Of a DNA stretch of 64,000 nucleotides, positions 38,299 to 48,677 are shown in pieces. This DNA comes from Bacteroidales bacterium (GTDB lineage Bacteria > Bacteroidota > Bacteroidia > Bacteroidales > UBA932). The notes beneath the pieces are model-generated. The model had not been told where the DNA came from. It ran no database searches and saw only the letters and a list, made by a program, of their open reading frames with translations. Both the position numbers and the translations under genes were made by a program. The stretch lies in NCBI GenBank assembly GCA_028691975.1, contig JAQUYF010000003.1, positions 1 to 64,000 of the forward strand. The letters run 5' to 3'. How positions within the stretch are numbered: the stretch's first letter is position 1; every line of letters begins with the position of its first letter.

Positions 38299-39522
38299 AT
38301 GATTGCTTTAGATTATTCCAAGCGTAATCCCGCTATTGATATTTTACGTGCCTTGACAATGGTCCTGATGGTGTTTGTCAACGATTTTTGGACTGTTAAG
38401 GGCGTTCCTTCATGGATGGCTCATGCGGCTTATGACCAGGACATGCTCGGTCTCTCGGATATTGTATTCCCATGCTTTTTATTTGCTGTGGGGATGTCTA
38501 TTCCTTATGCTCTTGAAAATGCCTTTGCAAAGGGGCGCAGTGGCGTTCAGATTGTCGGACATATCTTGAAGCGGACATTGGCTCTGCTGATTATGGGAGT
38601 CTATCTGGTGAACACTGAAGGTGGAGTATCAAAAGAGTTGGGCATGAGTTCAAGCATATACAAGATCCTGCTTATAGCCTCATTTTTCCTGATATGGAAT
38701 GTTTATCCTAAGAGTGAAAAGCCTTCCCGCAAGCGTCTCTACATCATTTTGCAGATAGTAGGAGTCCTGCTTTTAATCTATCTTGGTGTTATCTTCAGGG
38801 ACGGTCAGGGCAACTTTTTGAGGCCCAAATGGTGGGGAATTCTCGGTTTGATAGGATGGACCTATCTGGTATGTGCATTTGTCTATTTCTTTACAAGGGA
38901 CAAGTTGAAATATCTTGTACCTGTATGGGCTATCTTCTTAATTTGGAGTATGTTGCGCTGTAACTTAAAATCGACTGGCGTGCCGTTGCTCAATTTGCCG
39001 CAAGGCAATGCTCTTGACGCCTTCGTGGGAATCCTGCATATTGACGGTGCTTCCTGCGCGCTGACGATGGGGGGAGCGTTACTCTCTGTCATCGATATGA
39101 GATGCAGAAGGCTGACAAACAGGAAGAGAGTTGTGACAGCTTTGGCACTGGTTGCCGCTCTTATTTTGCTTGGTTTGGCAACTAACCGTTTCTGGATTAT
39201 CTCCAAGTTGCAATCTACCGTACCTTGGGCTCTATTCTGCTCCGCTATTTCGACAGGTGTCTATTTTCTTTTGGTCTGGGCGACCGAAAATGGAAAGGAG
39301 AAATGGTTCGATATTGTACGACCTGCCGGTACGGCTACCTTAACTTGCTATATGGTGCCGCATATCCTGTATGCCATTCTGATTCTTACAGGCATAGGGA
39401 CCATGCGGCCTGCCTGGTGCGCAAGTGGCCTCCCTGGTCTGCTGACCTGCCTGATCTTCTCACTGGCGTGTGTGGGCTTTACATGGTGCCTTGGTAAGCT
39501 GCATATTAAACTGAAGGTATAG
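38299..39522 (+). CDS. DUF5009 / heparan-alpha-glucosaminide N-acetyltransferase-like membrane acyltransferase
   Basis: RNPAIDILRALTMVLMVFVNDFWTVKGVPSWMAHAAYDQDMLGLSDIVFPCFLFAVGMSIPYAL. Confidence 0.85.
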   Translation: MIALDYSKRNPAIDILRALTMVLMVFVNDFWTVKGVPSWMAHAAYDQDMLGLSDIVFPCFLFAVGMSIPYALENAFAKGRSGVQIVGHILKRTLALLIMGVYLVNTEGGVSKELGMSSSIYKILLIASFFLIWNVYPKSEKPSRKRLYIILQIVGVLLLIYLGVIFRDGQGNFLRPKWWGILGLIGWTYLVCAFVYFFTRDKLKYLVPVWAIFLIWSMLRCNLKSTGVPLLNLPQGNALDAFVGILHIDGASCALTMGGALLSVIDMRCRRLTNRKRVVTALALVAALILLGLATNRFWIISKLQSTVPWALFCSAISTGVYFLLVWATENGKEKWFDIVRPAGTATLTCYMVPHILYAILILTGIGTMRPAWCASGLPGLLTCLIFSLACVGFTWCLGKLHIKLKV

Positions 39523-40428
39523 ATGTTGCGTCACAGAAGTTTAGTCTTTCCTATTGCGATTGTCTTGGGGGTGCTTTTTCACCGATACCTGGTGGTATTG
39601 AAGTTCCTGACACCGTGCTTTATCTTTTGTATCTTACTGTTGTCTTTTTCTGCTTTTCAGATTAAGAACCTGAAATTCAAAGGATTAAATATGTGGCTAC
39701 TGATCTTTCAGATAGTAGTGAGCATATCCGCTTATTACCTCTTTAGAAGACGCAGTGAGCTGTTGGCGCAGGGATTTCTTATTGGAATCATTTGCCCTGT
39801 TGCGGCTTCAGTCTCTGTTGTGGCCTGTATTTTAGGCGCAAACAGAGAGACAATCACATCTTACACGTTGATCGGTAATTTAGCGGTAGCAATAGTGGCT
39901 CCACTCTATTTTACCATCATTGGAGTCCATCCGGAATATACGTTCTGGTACTCATTTTTGATGATTTTAGCCAAATTGGCACCGATCCTGGTTCTTCCGC
40001 TCATTGTGGCCCTGCTGTTGCAGAGATTTGCCCCAAAGGTTACCAACGTGCTTGTGCGCTACAATTGGATCTCTTTTTATATTTGGGCAGTCACCCTTAC
40101 GATAGTAATAGGACAGACAATTGATTATATTTTCAACTCAAGCAGGGATCAAACTGTTACCATCCTGGTGCTTGCAGCAGCCTCTATGATAACGTGCTTT
40201 ATCCAATTTGCCGTAGGAAGATGGATAGGTAAAAAATATGGAGACACAGTGTCGGGAGGTCAGGGCCTTGCTCAGAAAAATGCAGCGATGGGGGTATGGA
40301 TGGCGACAATATACCTCAACCCGCTGGCCTCGGTATTTCCGGCCTGTTACTCAGTGTGGCAGAATGTCTTTAACAGCTGGCAGATCTATCGTCACGACAA
40401 GAAAGAAAGAGAGAAAAAGAAATTGTAA
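39523..40428 (+). CDS. Bile acid:sodium symporter (BASS)-like transporter
   Basis: 301 aa; about nine TM segments; GIICPVAASVSVVACILG; GQGLAQKNAAMGVWMA. Confidence 0.7.
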   Translation: MLRHRSLVFPIAIVLGVLFHRYLVVLKFLTPCFIFCILLLSFSAFQIKNLKFKGLNMWLLIFQIVVSISAYYLFRRRSELLAQGFLIGIICPVAASVSVVACILGANRETITSYTLIGNLAVAIVAPLYFTIIGVHPEYTFWYSFLMILAKLAPILVLPLIVALLLQRFAPKVTNVLVRYNWISFYIWAVTLTIVIGQTIDYIFNSSRDQTVTILVLAAASMITCFIQFAVGRWIGKKYGDTVSGGQGLAQKNAAMGVWMATIYLNPLASVFPACYSVWQNVFNSWQIYRHDKKEREKKKL

Positions 40429-40432
40429 AGAG

Positions 40433-41716
40433 ATGAAACATACTTTTATGATAATAGCCTTTACCGGTTTACTTTTGACCGTTTGTACTTCTGCATTCGG
40501 ACAAAGTAAATCAGAGGTTAAGCAGTATAATTCCGCTTTAAAGAAAGGGACTGTAAAGGCTTACGACAAATTTTTAAAGAGGTACGATAAGTCGATTTAT
40601 TATCCGGCAATACTTTATAAGCGTGACTCTATTTTGTATGCTTCATGCGACCACAGTGATGTACTTAGCGTTATGCAATTTGTAGATCAGAATCCTAATT
40701 CCCCATTGCTTGAGGAGGCTGAAGAGCTTATTACAAGGCTGAATACAAGCTCTCTCTCCGTTGAGGAAGCATCGTCTGTTTTCAGCTCCTTTTTTCATGC
40801 GGCAGCTGAAGATCAGACTCCGCAACTTTTGGCTGTCGGGCGACGTCATCTGAATGTGGATTATATTACAGGCATTGCTCTTGGTGAGTCAGGAGTACCT
40901 GCATCTCATTACAGGATATATACCTTGCGTGATAATCAGGGTATTTGGCTTGTAGATACGGTTGCCGACTATGCAAAGCATTCGTTCGGGGAAGGTATGG
41001 TCTCTTCCGAGTTTGCTGATGATATAGGCTATGTTTCTGTTGTAGATCGTATATTATTGTCATTCAGCTATCTTAACCATGATGCCTATGGCCGTAAAAT
41101 TGAGTATGTCACTAATCTGCTGGATCTCGAGAGTGGACATGTGATGTCTGCCGGCTTCAATGGCAACAATATTCTTCTTGCAAAGGAAAGTAGTGCTGAT
41201 ACTGTTAACCATCAGTATCTTATTGAAGGTCAGAGTCCTGATCTGCTTTCAAGTGGAATGACAATTCCGGAAACAGCTTTTCTTCTCAATAAAATCAACA
41301 TTAACCCCGGACTGGTAATGATATCAAAGTCCAATGCCATTACTGACAAGGCCGTTGAATGGTGGTACTCTAAAAATCCCAAAGCGGAGACATCTGCGCG
41401 AAGTATCAATTTTGGAATTATTTCAACAGAGAGCAGCCTTGTGGCACAATATCTACAGGAGAGCAAGGAAAAATCCCGGACCTATAATGCTGCTTTGTTC
41501 AATATTCGCGGTAATACAGTCATTTGTGCATACAGCAAGCGCAGCAAAGAGTATCTGCTTGTATGGTGTGAACCTCAGGCTCAAGATAAAAGAACTGACA
41601 AACTGCTCAACACAATCTATTTTGAGGGTGACAATGTGCTTAATCTTTTCTATTACAAAGGCAATCAGACCTTCAAAATCCGTATTAATCTTGCCAATAA
41701 ATCTGTGCGGCGATAA
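40433..41716 (+). CDS. Hypothetical secreted protein
   Basis: Signal peptide MKHTFMIIAFTGLLLTVCTSAFGQ; ATG at 40433 preferred over the longer overlapping ORF start. Confidence 0.75.
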   Translation: MKHTFMIIAFTGLLLTVCTSAFGQSKSEVKQYNSALKKGTVKAYDKFLKRYDKSIYYPAILYKRDSILYASCDHSDVLSVMQFVDQNPNSPLLEEAEELITRLNTSSLSVEEASSVFSSFFHAAAEDQTPQLLAVGRRHLNVDYITGIALGESGVPASHYRIYTLRDNQGIWLVDTVADYAKHSFGEGMVSSEFADDIGYVSVVDRILLSFSYLNHDAYGRKIEYVTNLLDLESGHVMSAGFNGNNILLAKESSADTVNHQYLIEGQSPDLLSSGMTIPETAFLLNKININPGLVMISKSNAITDKAVEWWYSKNPKAETSARSINFGIISTESSLVAQYLQESKEKSRTYNAALFNIRGNTVICAYSKRSKEYLLVWCEPQAQDKRTDKLLNTIYFEGDNVLNLFYYKGNQTFKIRINLANKSVRR

Positions 41717-41729
41717 GCTCCGACTGAAA

Positions 41730-42545
41730 CTAAGAATACATTAGTCCGACTATCCAAAGGATCAGCCTGTTCGGCAGAATCCTTCCGAGCAGACCAAACA
41801 ACTTGTAGGTAAAGCCTGGAATGACCATGGTCGCCATCCTGCGACGGGAAAGTTGCCTTGTTATGGCTTTAGCAATTGCATCGGGCGACATTCCATTCTG
41901 CTCGTCATGCTCCATCTTCTTGAGGGAAGCGGTACATTTGTCATAGTAGGCTGAGTTGGTGTCCATGGCAGCAGCAGTATATTTGCGGTTTGCCGTAAAT
42001 CCTGTTTTTGTATCGCCCGGAAGCACTGCACAACAATCAATTCCGAATGGACGAAGCTCAATCTTCATTACTTTGGTGGTCTGCAGCAAGGCAGCTTTTA
42101 CTGCTGAATAGAAGCCTTGATAAGGAATCGGGATAATGCCGGCTACTGAAGAGAGCGTCACAATCTTTCCGGCACCTTGCTTTCGCATTACAGGTATGAC
42201 AGCCTCAATGGTCTTCATTGCTCCGAAGTAGTTTGTCTCAAACTGGTAGCGAATTTCCTCTACTGAGGTATCCTCTATTGAACCTCCTATGCCGTTTCCG
42301 GCATTGCAGACAAGTGCATATATCCGCTGATTGTCGCGAACTATGGTCTCAACAACCGATTTGATCTCTTCCTCTTTGTTTACATCCATTTTTATGGAAA
42401 TAACCCTGCCTCCGGAAATATCTTCGGTTATGCTGCCATTTCCACTGCGTGAAGCAGAATAAACGACGTAACCGGCCTTCATCAGCATATTGCAGGTAGC
42501 CAAGCCTATACCGGAACTGCCCCCTGTAACGAGAACTGTGCGCAT
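41730..42545 (-). CDS. Short-chain dehydrogenase/reductase, candidate 3-ketodihydrosphingosine reductase
   Basis: MRTVLVTGGSSGIGLATCNML; YSAVKAALLQTTKVM (YxxxK); directly downstream of spt on the same strand. Confidence 0.85.
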   Translation of the reverse strand: MRTVLVTGGSSGIGLATCNMLMKAGYVVYSASRSGNGSITEDISGGRVISIKMDVNKEEEIKSVVETIVRDNQRIYALVCNAGNGIGGSIEDTSVEEIRYQFETNYFGAMKTIEAVIPVMRKQGAGKIVTLSSVAGIIPIPYQGFYSAVKAALLQTTKVMKIELRPFGIDCCAVLPGDTKTGFTANRKYTAAAMDTNSAYYDKCTASLKKMEHDEQNGMSPDAIAKAITRQLSRRRMATMVIPGFTYKLFGLLGRILPNRLILWIVGLMYS

Positions 42546-42555
42546 GATATATTTA

Positions 42556-43740
42556 TTAGAGGACACCGTCAGCCTTGAATACTTTCTCAATGGCAGTCAT
42601 AGCTCTGTCCAGCTGCTCTTTGGTGTGAGTTGCCATGAGTGAAAACCTTATCAGGCATGCATCAGGTGGTACTGCAGGAGCGATCACAGGGTTGACAAAT
42701 ACACCTTCGTTAAACAGATCGGTAGTAACCTTGAATGTCTTTTCTACATCTCTGATGAATAGAGGGATGATAGGCGTGCTCGTATTACCGATTTCGCACC
42801 CCATCTTTCTGAAGCCGTCTAAAGCATAATTTGTAAGATCCCAAAGATGCTTAATTCTTTCAGGCTCATTCTGCATAATATCAAGAGCGGCATTTGCAGC
42901 GCCTATGGCAGCAGGAGTAGCACTTGCGCTGAATATGAACGAGCGGGCTGTGTGGCGAATATAATTAGCTGTTATTGAATCTGTTGCGATGAATCCTCCC
43001 AAAGATGCGAATGATTTACTGAAAGTTCCCATGACAAGGTCAATCTTATCGTTAAGACCTAACGACTTGCAAAGACCCTCTCCGTGCTCTCCAAAGACTC
43101 CCATGCTGTGAGCTTCATCGACCATAATGGCAGCTTTGTACTTCTCGGCAAGAGCGACAATGTCATTTAACTTGGCAACGTCTCCTTCCATACTGAATAC
43201 GCCGTCTACTACAATAAGTTTGATTCTCTCACGAGGGCAGCGTCTAAGCACCTTTTCAAGAGAGTCCATATCATTGTGCTTAAATTTGAAAGGCTTGGCG
43301 TATGAGAGCCTCCTTCCTTCGATGATTGAAGCGTGCACCAACTCGTCGTAAATAATATAATCGTTACGACTTAAAAGGCAAGAGATTACACCTAAGTTTA
43401 CTTGAAAGCCGGTAGAGAAGACGATAGCCTCATCTTTGCCTACAAATTTAGCGATTCTCTTTTCCAGATCTTCGTGAATCTGGAGAGTTCCGTTGAGAAA
43501 ACGGGATCCGGCACATCCTGTGCCGTATTTGCGGGTAGCGTCTATAGCTGCCTCTATAACCTGTTTGTTGTCGGTAAGTCCAAGATAGCTGTTTGATCCG
43601 AACATCAGGATCTTCTTGCCATTAATGATAACTTCACTGCTCTGCTCACTTGAAACGGCCCTGAAATAGGGATATACTCCCGCATCTTTCATTTCTTGCG
43701 GGTAAGTGAACTCAGATAATTTTTTCTGTAATAATTTCAT
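42556..43740 (-). CDS. spt: Serine palmitoyltransferase-like alpha-oxoamine synthase
   Basis: MKLLQKKLSEF..GVYPYFRAVSSEQSSEVIINGKKILMFGSNSYLGLTDNK; GSRFLNGTLQIHEDLE; VDEAHSMGVFGEHGEG; GTFSKSFASLGGFIA, close to recognised Bacteroides Spt. Confidence 0.85.
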   Translation of the reverse strand: MKLLQKKLSEFTYPQEMKDAGVYPYFRAVSSEQSSEVIINGKKILMFGSNSYLGLTDNKQVIEAAIDATRKYGTGCAGSRFLNGTLQIHEDLEKRIAKFVGKDEAIVFSTGFQVNLGVISCLLSRNDYIIYDELVHASIIEGRRLSYAKPFKFKHNDMDSLEKVLRRCPRERIKLIVVDGVFSMEGDVAKLNDIVALAEKYKAAIMVDEAHSMGVFGEHGEGLCKSLGLNDKIDLVMGTFSKSFASLGGFIATDSITANYIRHTARSFIFSASATPAAIGAANAALDIMQNEPERIKHLWDLTNYALDGFRKMGCEIGNTSTPIIPLFIRDVEKTFKVTTDLFNEGVFVNPVIAPAVPPDACLIRFSLMATHTKEQLDRAMTAIEKVFKADGVL

Positions 43741-43745
43741 TGGTT

Positions 43746-45458
43746 TTAGTATTTCGATGCAAATATAATATTTTTCATCCTTTCGTTGGATATTATTTCG
43801 TAATCAGTTTGAAAGCCAACAACTTCGTGAAGGCAGTCAGTTAGCTCCGTACGTATGTAGGCGGGGACATATCCCTCTCCGGTAATGTTGAAAAAATATA
43901 ATTGTTGCAAGGTACCGATAATTTCCTGAAATGTGTACTTATACTCCAAAGATGCCTCCATTACGCGAAATATGGTCAACGAGAGAAAGCATACAAGGAA
44001 GTGTGCCTTTATCCGTTCTCCGCGTTGCAGAAGTGATGAAGCCTCTTTATATTCCGGTTTCAAACTGCCGAACATTTCATCTATTTTGCTTCTTCCCTTT
44101 TTTATTCTGAGAATAGATGGCACATCATCAAGCAGATTAGTCCTAACTGCCGAGAAACCGTCATATTGCATCTGCTGCTTCAACTGCCTTTGGCCTACCG
44201 ACAACACAATGGTAGCGGAGATCTCTCCGTCAGCAGAGTTGTACTGGTGTCGGACAAAGCGTCTGTTATCGTCTCTGCGTCTTGGATGGATCTGCATTGA
44301 GCCTGAGGCGATCAGTTGTCTTGCACGGTCTATCTGATCCTGTCTGAGCGCCTGAATCGCCTCTTTTTCCTTTATGGAAAATGTGTTGATCAATCTCTGT
44401 TCAATACCTCTCTTTTCGATTTTTCTCTCTTTATAGAAGATCTTTTCGTAATCGGTCGAGTAGTTTAAGTTTCTCAAATCATATACTTCACCTGAGCCGG
44501 CGAGCGACCATCCTGTCGGATCACAGGCCCAGTCTCTCAGACGTATGCCGAGTGTTTTGATTGACTGGTTTGTAATAAAATATGCAGGGCTATCTTCATT
44601 TCCCTTAAAGTTTCTTGGCGAAAATAGTGACTCGTCAGTGCAGACTACAAATTTGGACTCAGCCAAGTTCTCCGAGATCTTTTTTTCAATGGATTTTATG
44701 GTTGATCTTCCCTTGGACTCTCGTTGACTGATCGTAAATCCCATTGGCAGAGAGTTGTTGTCCACATAAAGCCCGATTTGCGACACGGGCCCCGTACTGC
44801 CCTCTTTTATTGCCTTTCTACGCTTGTATTTATCGCTCAGCTCAAGTTTGAGGTAGAAGTTAGAGCTACTGTAAAATACTTCATCTACTTTACGCTTAAA
44901 TAATTGCTTGCTGTTTTGATAAAGTTCGGCCTGGATATTATCCATTTCTCTTGAGAGAATCGACAGGGCTCTGTTAATCTGAGATTGTGTGAAGTATGAT
45001 TGCTCGATGAATAGTCTTGAATATTCTAATGTACCTATATCGGGTGATGGTTCGAGCATTTTGCAGTAGATAAGTCGAGACAGGATCTCGCTCAAATCGA
45101 AATCCGTTTCATATCGTGTCTCAATCTCTCTGCATATTTTATCAATTCCGAGGTTATAGTATATGCGCTGGAGAAACAGATATCCTCCTCCATAGAAAAC
45201 TTTTCGGTCTTTCTTAATCTGCTTTAATGTGGAAAATTTTGCAGAAATCTCTCTCTGCTGCTTTCTCTCTTTTTCATTAAGTTCTTCAATATATTGTTTT
45301 GCCCATTCGACCGGATCCAATTCGCCGATTCTCTCTTTGATCTCATCATAACTCCCCAGTCGCTCGACTATTTTGGAAGTACTTTTCCCATTTTTGCGAA
45401 AAGACTTGATAACATATAAGGTCTTGGAATTTTTTGATTCACTTATGTAAAGTCTCAT
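43746..45458 (-). mobile_element. IS1634-like (IS4 group) transposase, 570 aa, apparently intact ORF
   Basis: MRLYISESKNSKTLYVIKSFRKNGKSTSKIVERLGSYDEIKER...; DEVFYSSSNFYLKLE; FFNITGEGYVPAYIRTELTDCLHE C-terminus. Clear terminal inverted repeats not identified by eye. Confidence 0.85.
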
Positions 45459-45600
45459 ATTTTCTCGTATTACTACATATTACGACACAAATCTAAGGAC
45501 ATTTTTTTGAAAAAAGGTCATAAAAATGCAATTATGGTATTTTTTTTTTACATTTGTAGATAGTTATTCAGACCATAAACTAATTACTTTCTATCCTAAA

Positions 45601-46602
45601 ATGAAAATTCAATTACCGCGTTTTACTGCAATTTTGGTTTTACTGTCGTTATCGTATGCCATTTTTGCACAAGAGGGGATTAAACCCCCAAAACTTTCAG
45701 GCTATGCCCAAACTCAGTACACATACAGCGATGACGGTACTAACACTTTCCAGATCCGCCGTGCGCGTATAGATCTTAAAGGAGATCTTGGCAGCAAGAT
45801 CGATTATCGTTTTCAAGGTGATCTTGCATCAAGTCCTAAATTAGTGGATGCGTATGTGAGATTTAAGCTGTGTCCATATTTTAACATCCAGTTGGGAGAG
45901 CAGAAAGTTGTCTTTTCCCTGGAAAATATGATGGGACCTCTTACGTGGGAGACCATTGAACTGGCACAAGGTATCAGCAAACTTTCAGGCTACAGCGATA
46001 TTTCCGGAGAAGGCTCAAACGGCCGTGACATAGGTATTTCCGCATACGGAGGTTTTCTTAAAAAGGAAGGTTACAATATCATCGATTATTCGGTAGGTAT
46101 ATATAATGGTAACGGTATCAATCTTAAGGATAACAATTCTCATAAGAATTTTGCAGGCAAGTTGGAGATACACCCGATTAAGCCGATTACTTTGGCTGCT
46201 TCGGTTTATCTCGGTAAGATCAATGGTGCGCTCAATGCCGATGAGCTTATGCCTAAAAACAGATATGCTTTTTCTGCAAGATATGATGACAAAAAACTTA
46301 TTGTACGTGCCGAGTATTTACGTGGCAAGACCAATATAAGCGGGACCGATGTGACAACTACTGATGCTTATTACGTATTTTTGGGTTACACATTCAAGGG
46401 AGGTATCCAGCCTCTTTTCCGCTTTGATTCATACCGTAAGGATGTTACGGCAGCCAACGGCCGTTCCAATCATTACGTCATCGGTATCAACTACAAGCCT
46501 TGGAAATATACCATCGTACAACTAAACTATACTATCAAAGATGTTCAGTCTGCCGGCAAACTTGTCAACCAGATTGCAGCTATGGTAACATTTGCATTCT
46601 AA
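45601..46602 (+). CDS. Porin (phosphate-selective porin O/P-like beta barrel)
   Basis: KLSGYAQTQYTYSDDGTNTFQIRRARIDLKGDLGSKIDYRFQGDLASSPKLVDAYVRFKLCPYFNIQLGEQK. Confidence 0.88.
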   Translation: MKIQLPRFTAILVLLSLSYAIFAQEGIKPPKLSGYAQTQYTYSDDGTNTFQIRRARIDLKGDLGSKIDYRFQGDLASSPKLVDAYVRFKLCPYFNIQLGEQKVVFSLENMMGPLTWETIELAQGISKLSGYSDISGEGSNGRDIGISAYGGFLKKEGYNIIDYSVGIYNGNGINLKDNNSHKNFAGKLEIHPIKPITLAASVYLGKINGALNADELMPKNRYAFSARYDDKKLIVRAEYLRGKTNISGTDVTTTDAYYVFLGYTFKGGIQPLFRFDSYRKDVTAANGRSNHYVIGINYKPWKYTIVQLNYTIKDVQSAGKLVNQIAAMVTFAF

Positions 46603-46615
46603 AAACTTCAATCGT

Positions 46616-47857
46616 ATGAAACAGTGGATTAAAAATCTAAAGGGTGAAGACTGGGTGATTGTATTTGCCGGGTTCGTCATCTTGGCGTTATGCCTTATCT
46701 TTCCCTCATTTATGGGCATTTTCAAGATGCCTAAACTCCTCGCAACCGGAGCTGACTGGCTGAGTGCCTTATATATGTTCCTGTTTGTTCTTGTCTTGAC
46801 ATACCTTACATCTCTGGTTTTAAATAAGCCGGTAAAGGGTGTATTTCTTTCTTTATTGATTATTTTCATACTTGCCCTGTGCGCACAGCTGCTTTCAAAT
46901 ATCCCTATTTGCAAGAAGTATGGCCTTGAGCCGGTATTTTTTGCAGTTATACTCGGACTTATAATAAGTAACTGCTTCAAGGTTCCAAAATTCTTGAAGC
47001 CCGGCATACAGAGTGAATTTTTTATTAAAATAGGTATTATCTGCCTGGGATCTACCATTCTTTTCAGGGAAATTCTAAAATCGGGAGCTTTCGGCCTTGC
47101 ACAGGCTTTGATTGTCGTTTTTACCGTATGGTATTTTGCATTCTGGATCTCCAAGAAGTTTAAGGTTGACCCTGAAATGGGTACGATGCTTTCGAGTGCG
47201 GTCTCTATCTGCGGAGTCTCTGCGGCTATTGCAACCTGCGGTGTTATCAAGGGCGATAACAAAAAGCTTTCATACATCATTTCGCTTGTGCTGGTTGTTG
47301 CTATTCCGATGATGTATCTCATGCCTTGGTTGTCAAACCTGCTCGGCTTGAGTGAAGAGGTTGCCGGTGCATGGATGGGAGGCACAATCGATACGACAGG
47401 TGCTGTTGCGGCCTCAGGTACACTTCTCGGTGAGACGGCTGCTCAGACTGCTATTATCGTTAAGTCTTCACAAAATGTACTGTTGGGCCTTGCTGCCTTC
47501 CTGATTTCGCTGTTCTGGTCATACAGAGGTGATAAAAAGCAGGAAGCGCCTACTGCAAAAGTTATTTGGGACCGTTTTCCCAAATTCGTTGTCGGCTTCA
47601 TTATCGCATCTTTAGTCTTCAGTTTCTGCTTCGCTCCGGATGTGGCAAAGTCAGTCGGCAAGATTACAAAGGGTTTCAGCACGACTTTGTTCAGCATTGC
47701 ATTTGTATGCATTGGACTCGAAACCAAGTTTAAAGAGATATTCAGCAAGGAAAATCGCAAAGTACTGTGGGCATTTTTGACGGCGCAGACTTTCAACATC
47801 ATAGTTACATTAATAGTAGCTTACTTACTGTTCGGCGTATTAAAGCCGATGCTGTAA
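46616..47857 (+). CDS. YeiH family putative sulfate exporter
   Basis: KLLATGADWLSALYMFLFVLVLTYL; LGLIISN; PGIQSEFFIKIGIICLGSTILFREILKSG; GGTIDTTGAVAASG. Confidence 0.88.
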   Translation: MKQWIKNLKGEDWVIVFAGFVILALCLIFPSFMGIFKMPKLLATGADWLSALYMFLFVLVLTYLTSLVLNKPVKGVFLSLLIIFILALCAQLLSNIPICKKYGLEPVFFAVILGLIISNCFKVPKFLKPGIQSEFFIKIGIICLGSTILFREILKSGAFGLAQALIVVFTVWYFAFWISKKFKVDPEMGTMLSSAVSICGVSAAIATCGVIKGDNKKLSYIISLVLVVAIPMMYLMPWLSNLLGLSEEVAGAWMGGTIDTTGAVAASGTLLGETAAQTAIIVKSSQNVLLGLAAFLISLFWSYRGDKKQEAPTAKVIWDRFPKFVVGFIIASLVFSFCFAPDVAKSVGKITKGFSTTLFSIAFVCIGLETKFKEIFSKENRKVLWAFLTAQTFNIIVTLIVAYLLFGVLKPML

Positions 47858-48034
47858 TATCTTTCTTTAGTCAATAATAGGAGTAGTGGGCCAAGTTCAT
47901 GTTGTACACGAAACAGGCGGTCACCTGTTCCCTGTATAGTATGGGCTTATCGCTGATAATCAAGGTGATAATCAGTATGGTGAAGGTAATCAGAGTGGTG
48001 CGGGCAAAAACACCGTGATCAAATTCAAACAAAG

Positions 48035-48065
48035 AGGGTGACCAAATTTACTTTTTAGTCACCCT
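48035..48065. terminator. Bidirectional-type hairpin between convergent genes
   Basis: agggtgaccaaatttactttttagtcaccct: 8-bp stem agggtgac/gtcaccct. Confidence 0.6.
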
Positions 48066-48097
48066 TTAGTTACCCTATAATTTAATAATTATTAGTG

Positions 48098-48676
48098 TTA
48101 TTGATTCTCTTTCCACGATTTCATGGTTTGAGCATCTTCACGTATAGCTCTGACATTGTTGAGGACCCGATTGTTGAGCAACATTCCGATAATTAGACCT
48201 ATAACGCCGCCTATAGCCCCTGCTACCACTAAGTATGACATCTCAAAACCTTTTATCAAACTCCACACAATGCACACTAAAAGCAGAATCAATCCAAAAT
48301 AGATGTTTGCAATATAGACCTTTCTGAACTTCATCATCTTGTCCTGAAAAGCGACAGGATCAATCGAAGCATCCGATGCCTTAGGCAATATCAGCGTGTT
48401 GTAAACATGAAGCACAACCTCCAACACCATTCCAATCGTGAGGAAGATGGCCACATCTTTGAAGAAACCATAAGAATATACAAGAAGCCAAATGCATGGA
48501 ATGGACACAAATAGCGCCACTATGGCCATTATCCACATAAAGTTTGATAATTTATTGACATTAGATGTCACTGTACGTGAGAGAAGCTGTTGATTGATAA
48601 TTTGTTGCTGGTTGAGTTTATTTTGTAAAAGAGTCCATTGCTCTTTCATTTCATCGATATTATCCATAATTTTCAT
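48098..48676 (-). CDS. Membrane protein co-encoded with sigma factor (possible anti-sigma regulator)
   Basis: 192 aa; four hydrophobic helices; starts 2 nt after the sigma factor stop. Confidence 0.65.
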   Translation of the reverse strand: MKIMDNIDEMKEQWTLLQNKLNQQQIINQQLLSRTVTSNVNKLSNFMWIMAIVALFVSIPCIWLLVYSYGFFKDVAIFLTIGMVLEVVLHVYNTLILPKASDASIDPVAFQDKMMKFRKVYIANIYFGLILLLVCIVWSLIKGFEMSYLVVAGAIGGVIGLIIGMLLNNRVLNNVRAIREDAQTMKSWKENQ

Positions 48677-48677
48677 T

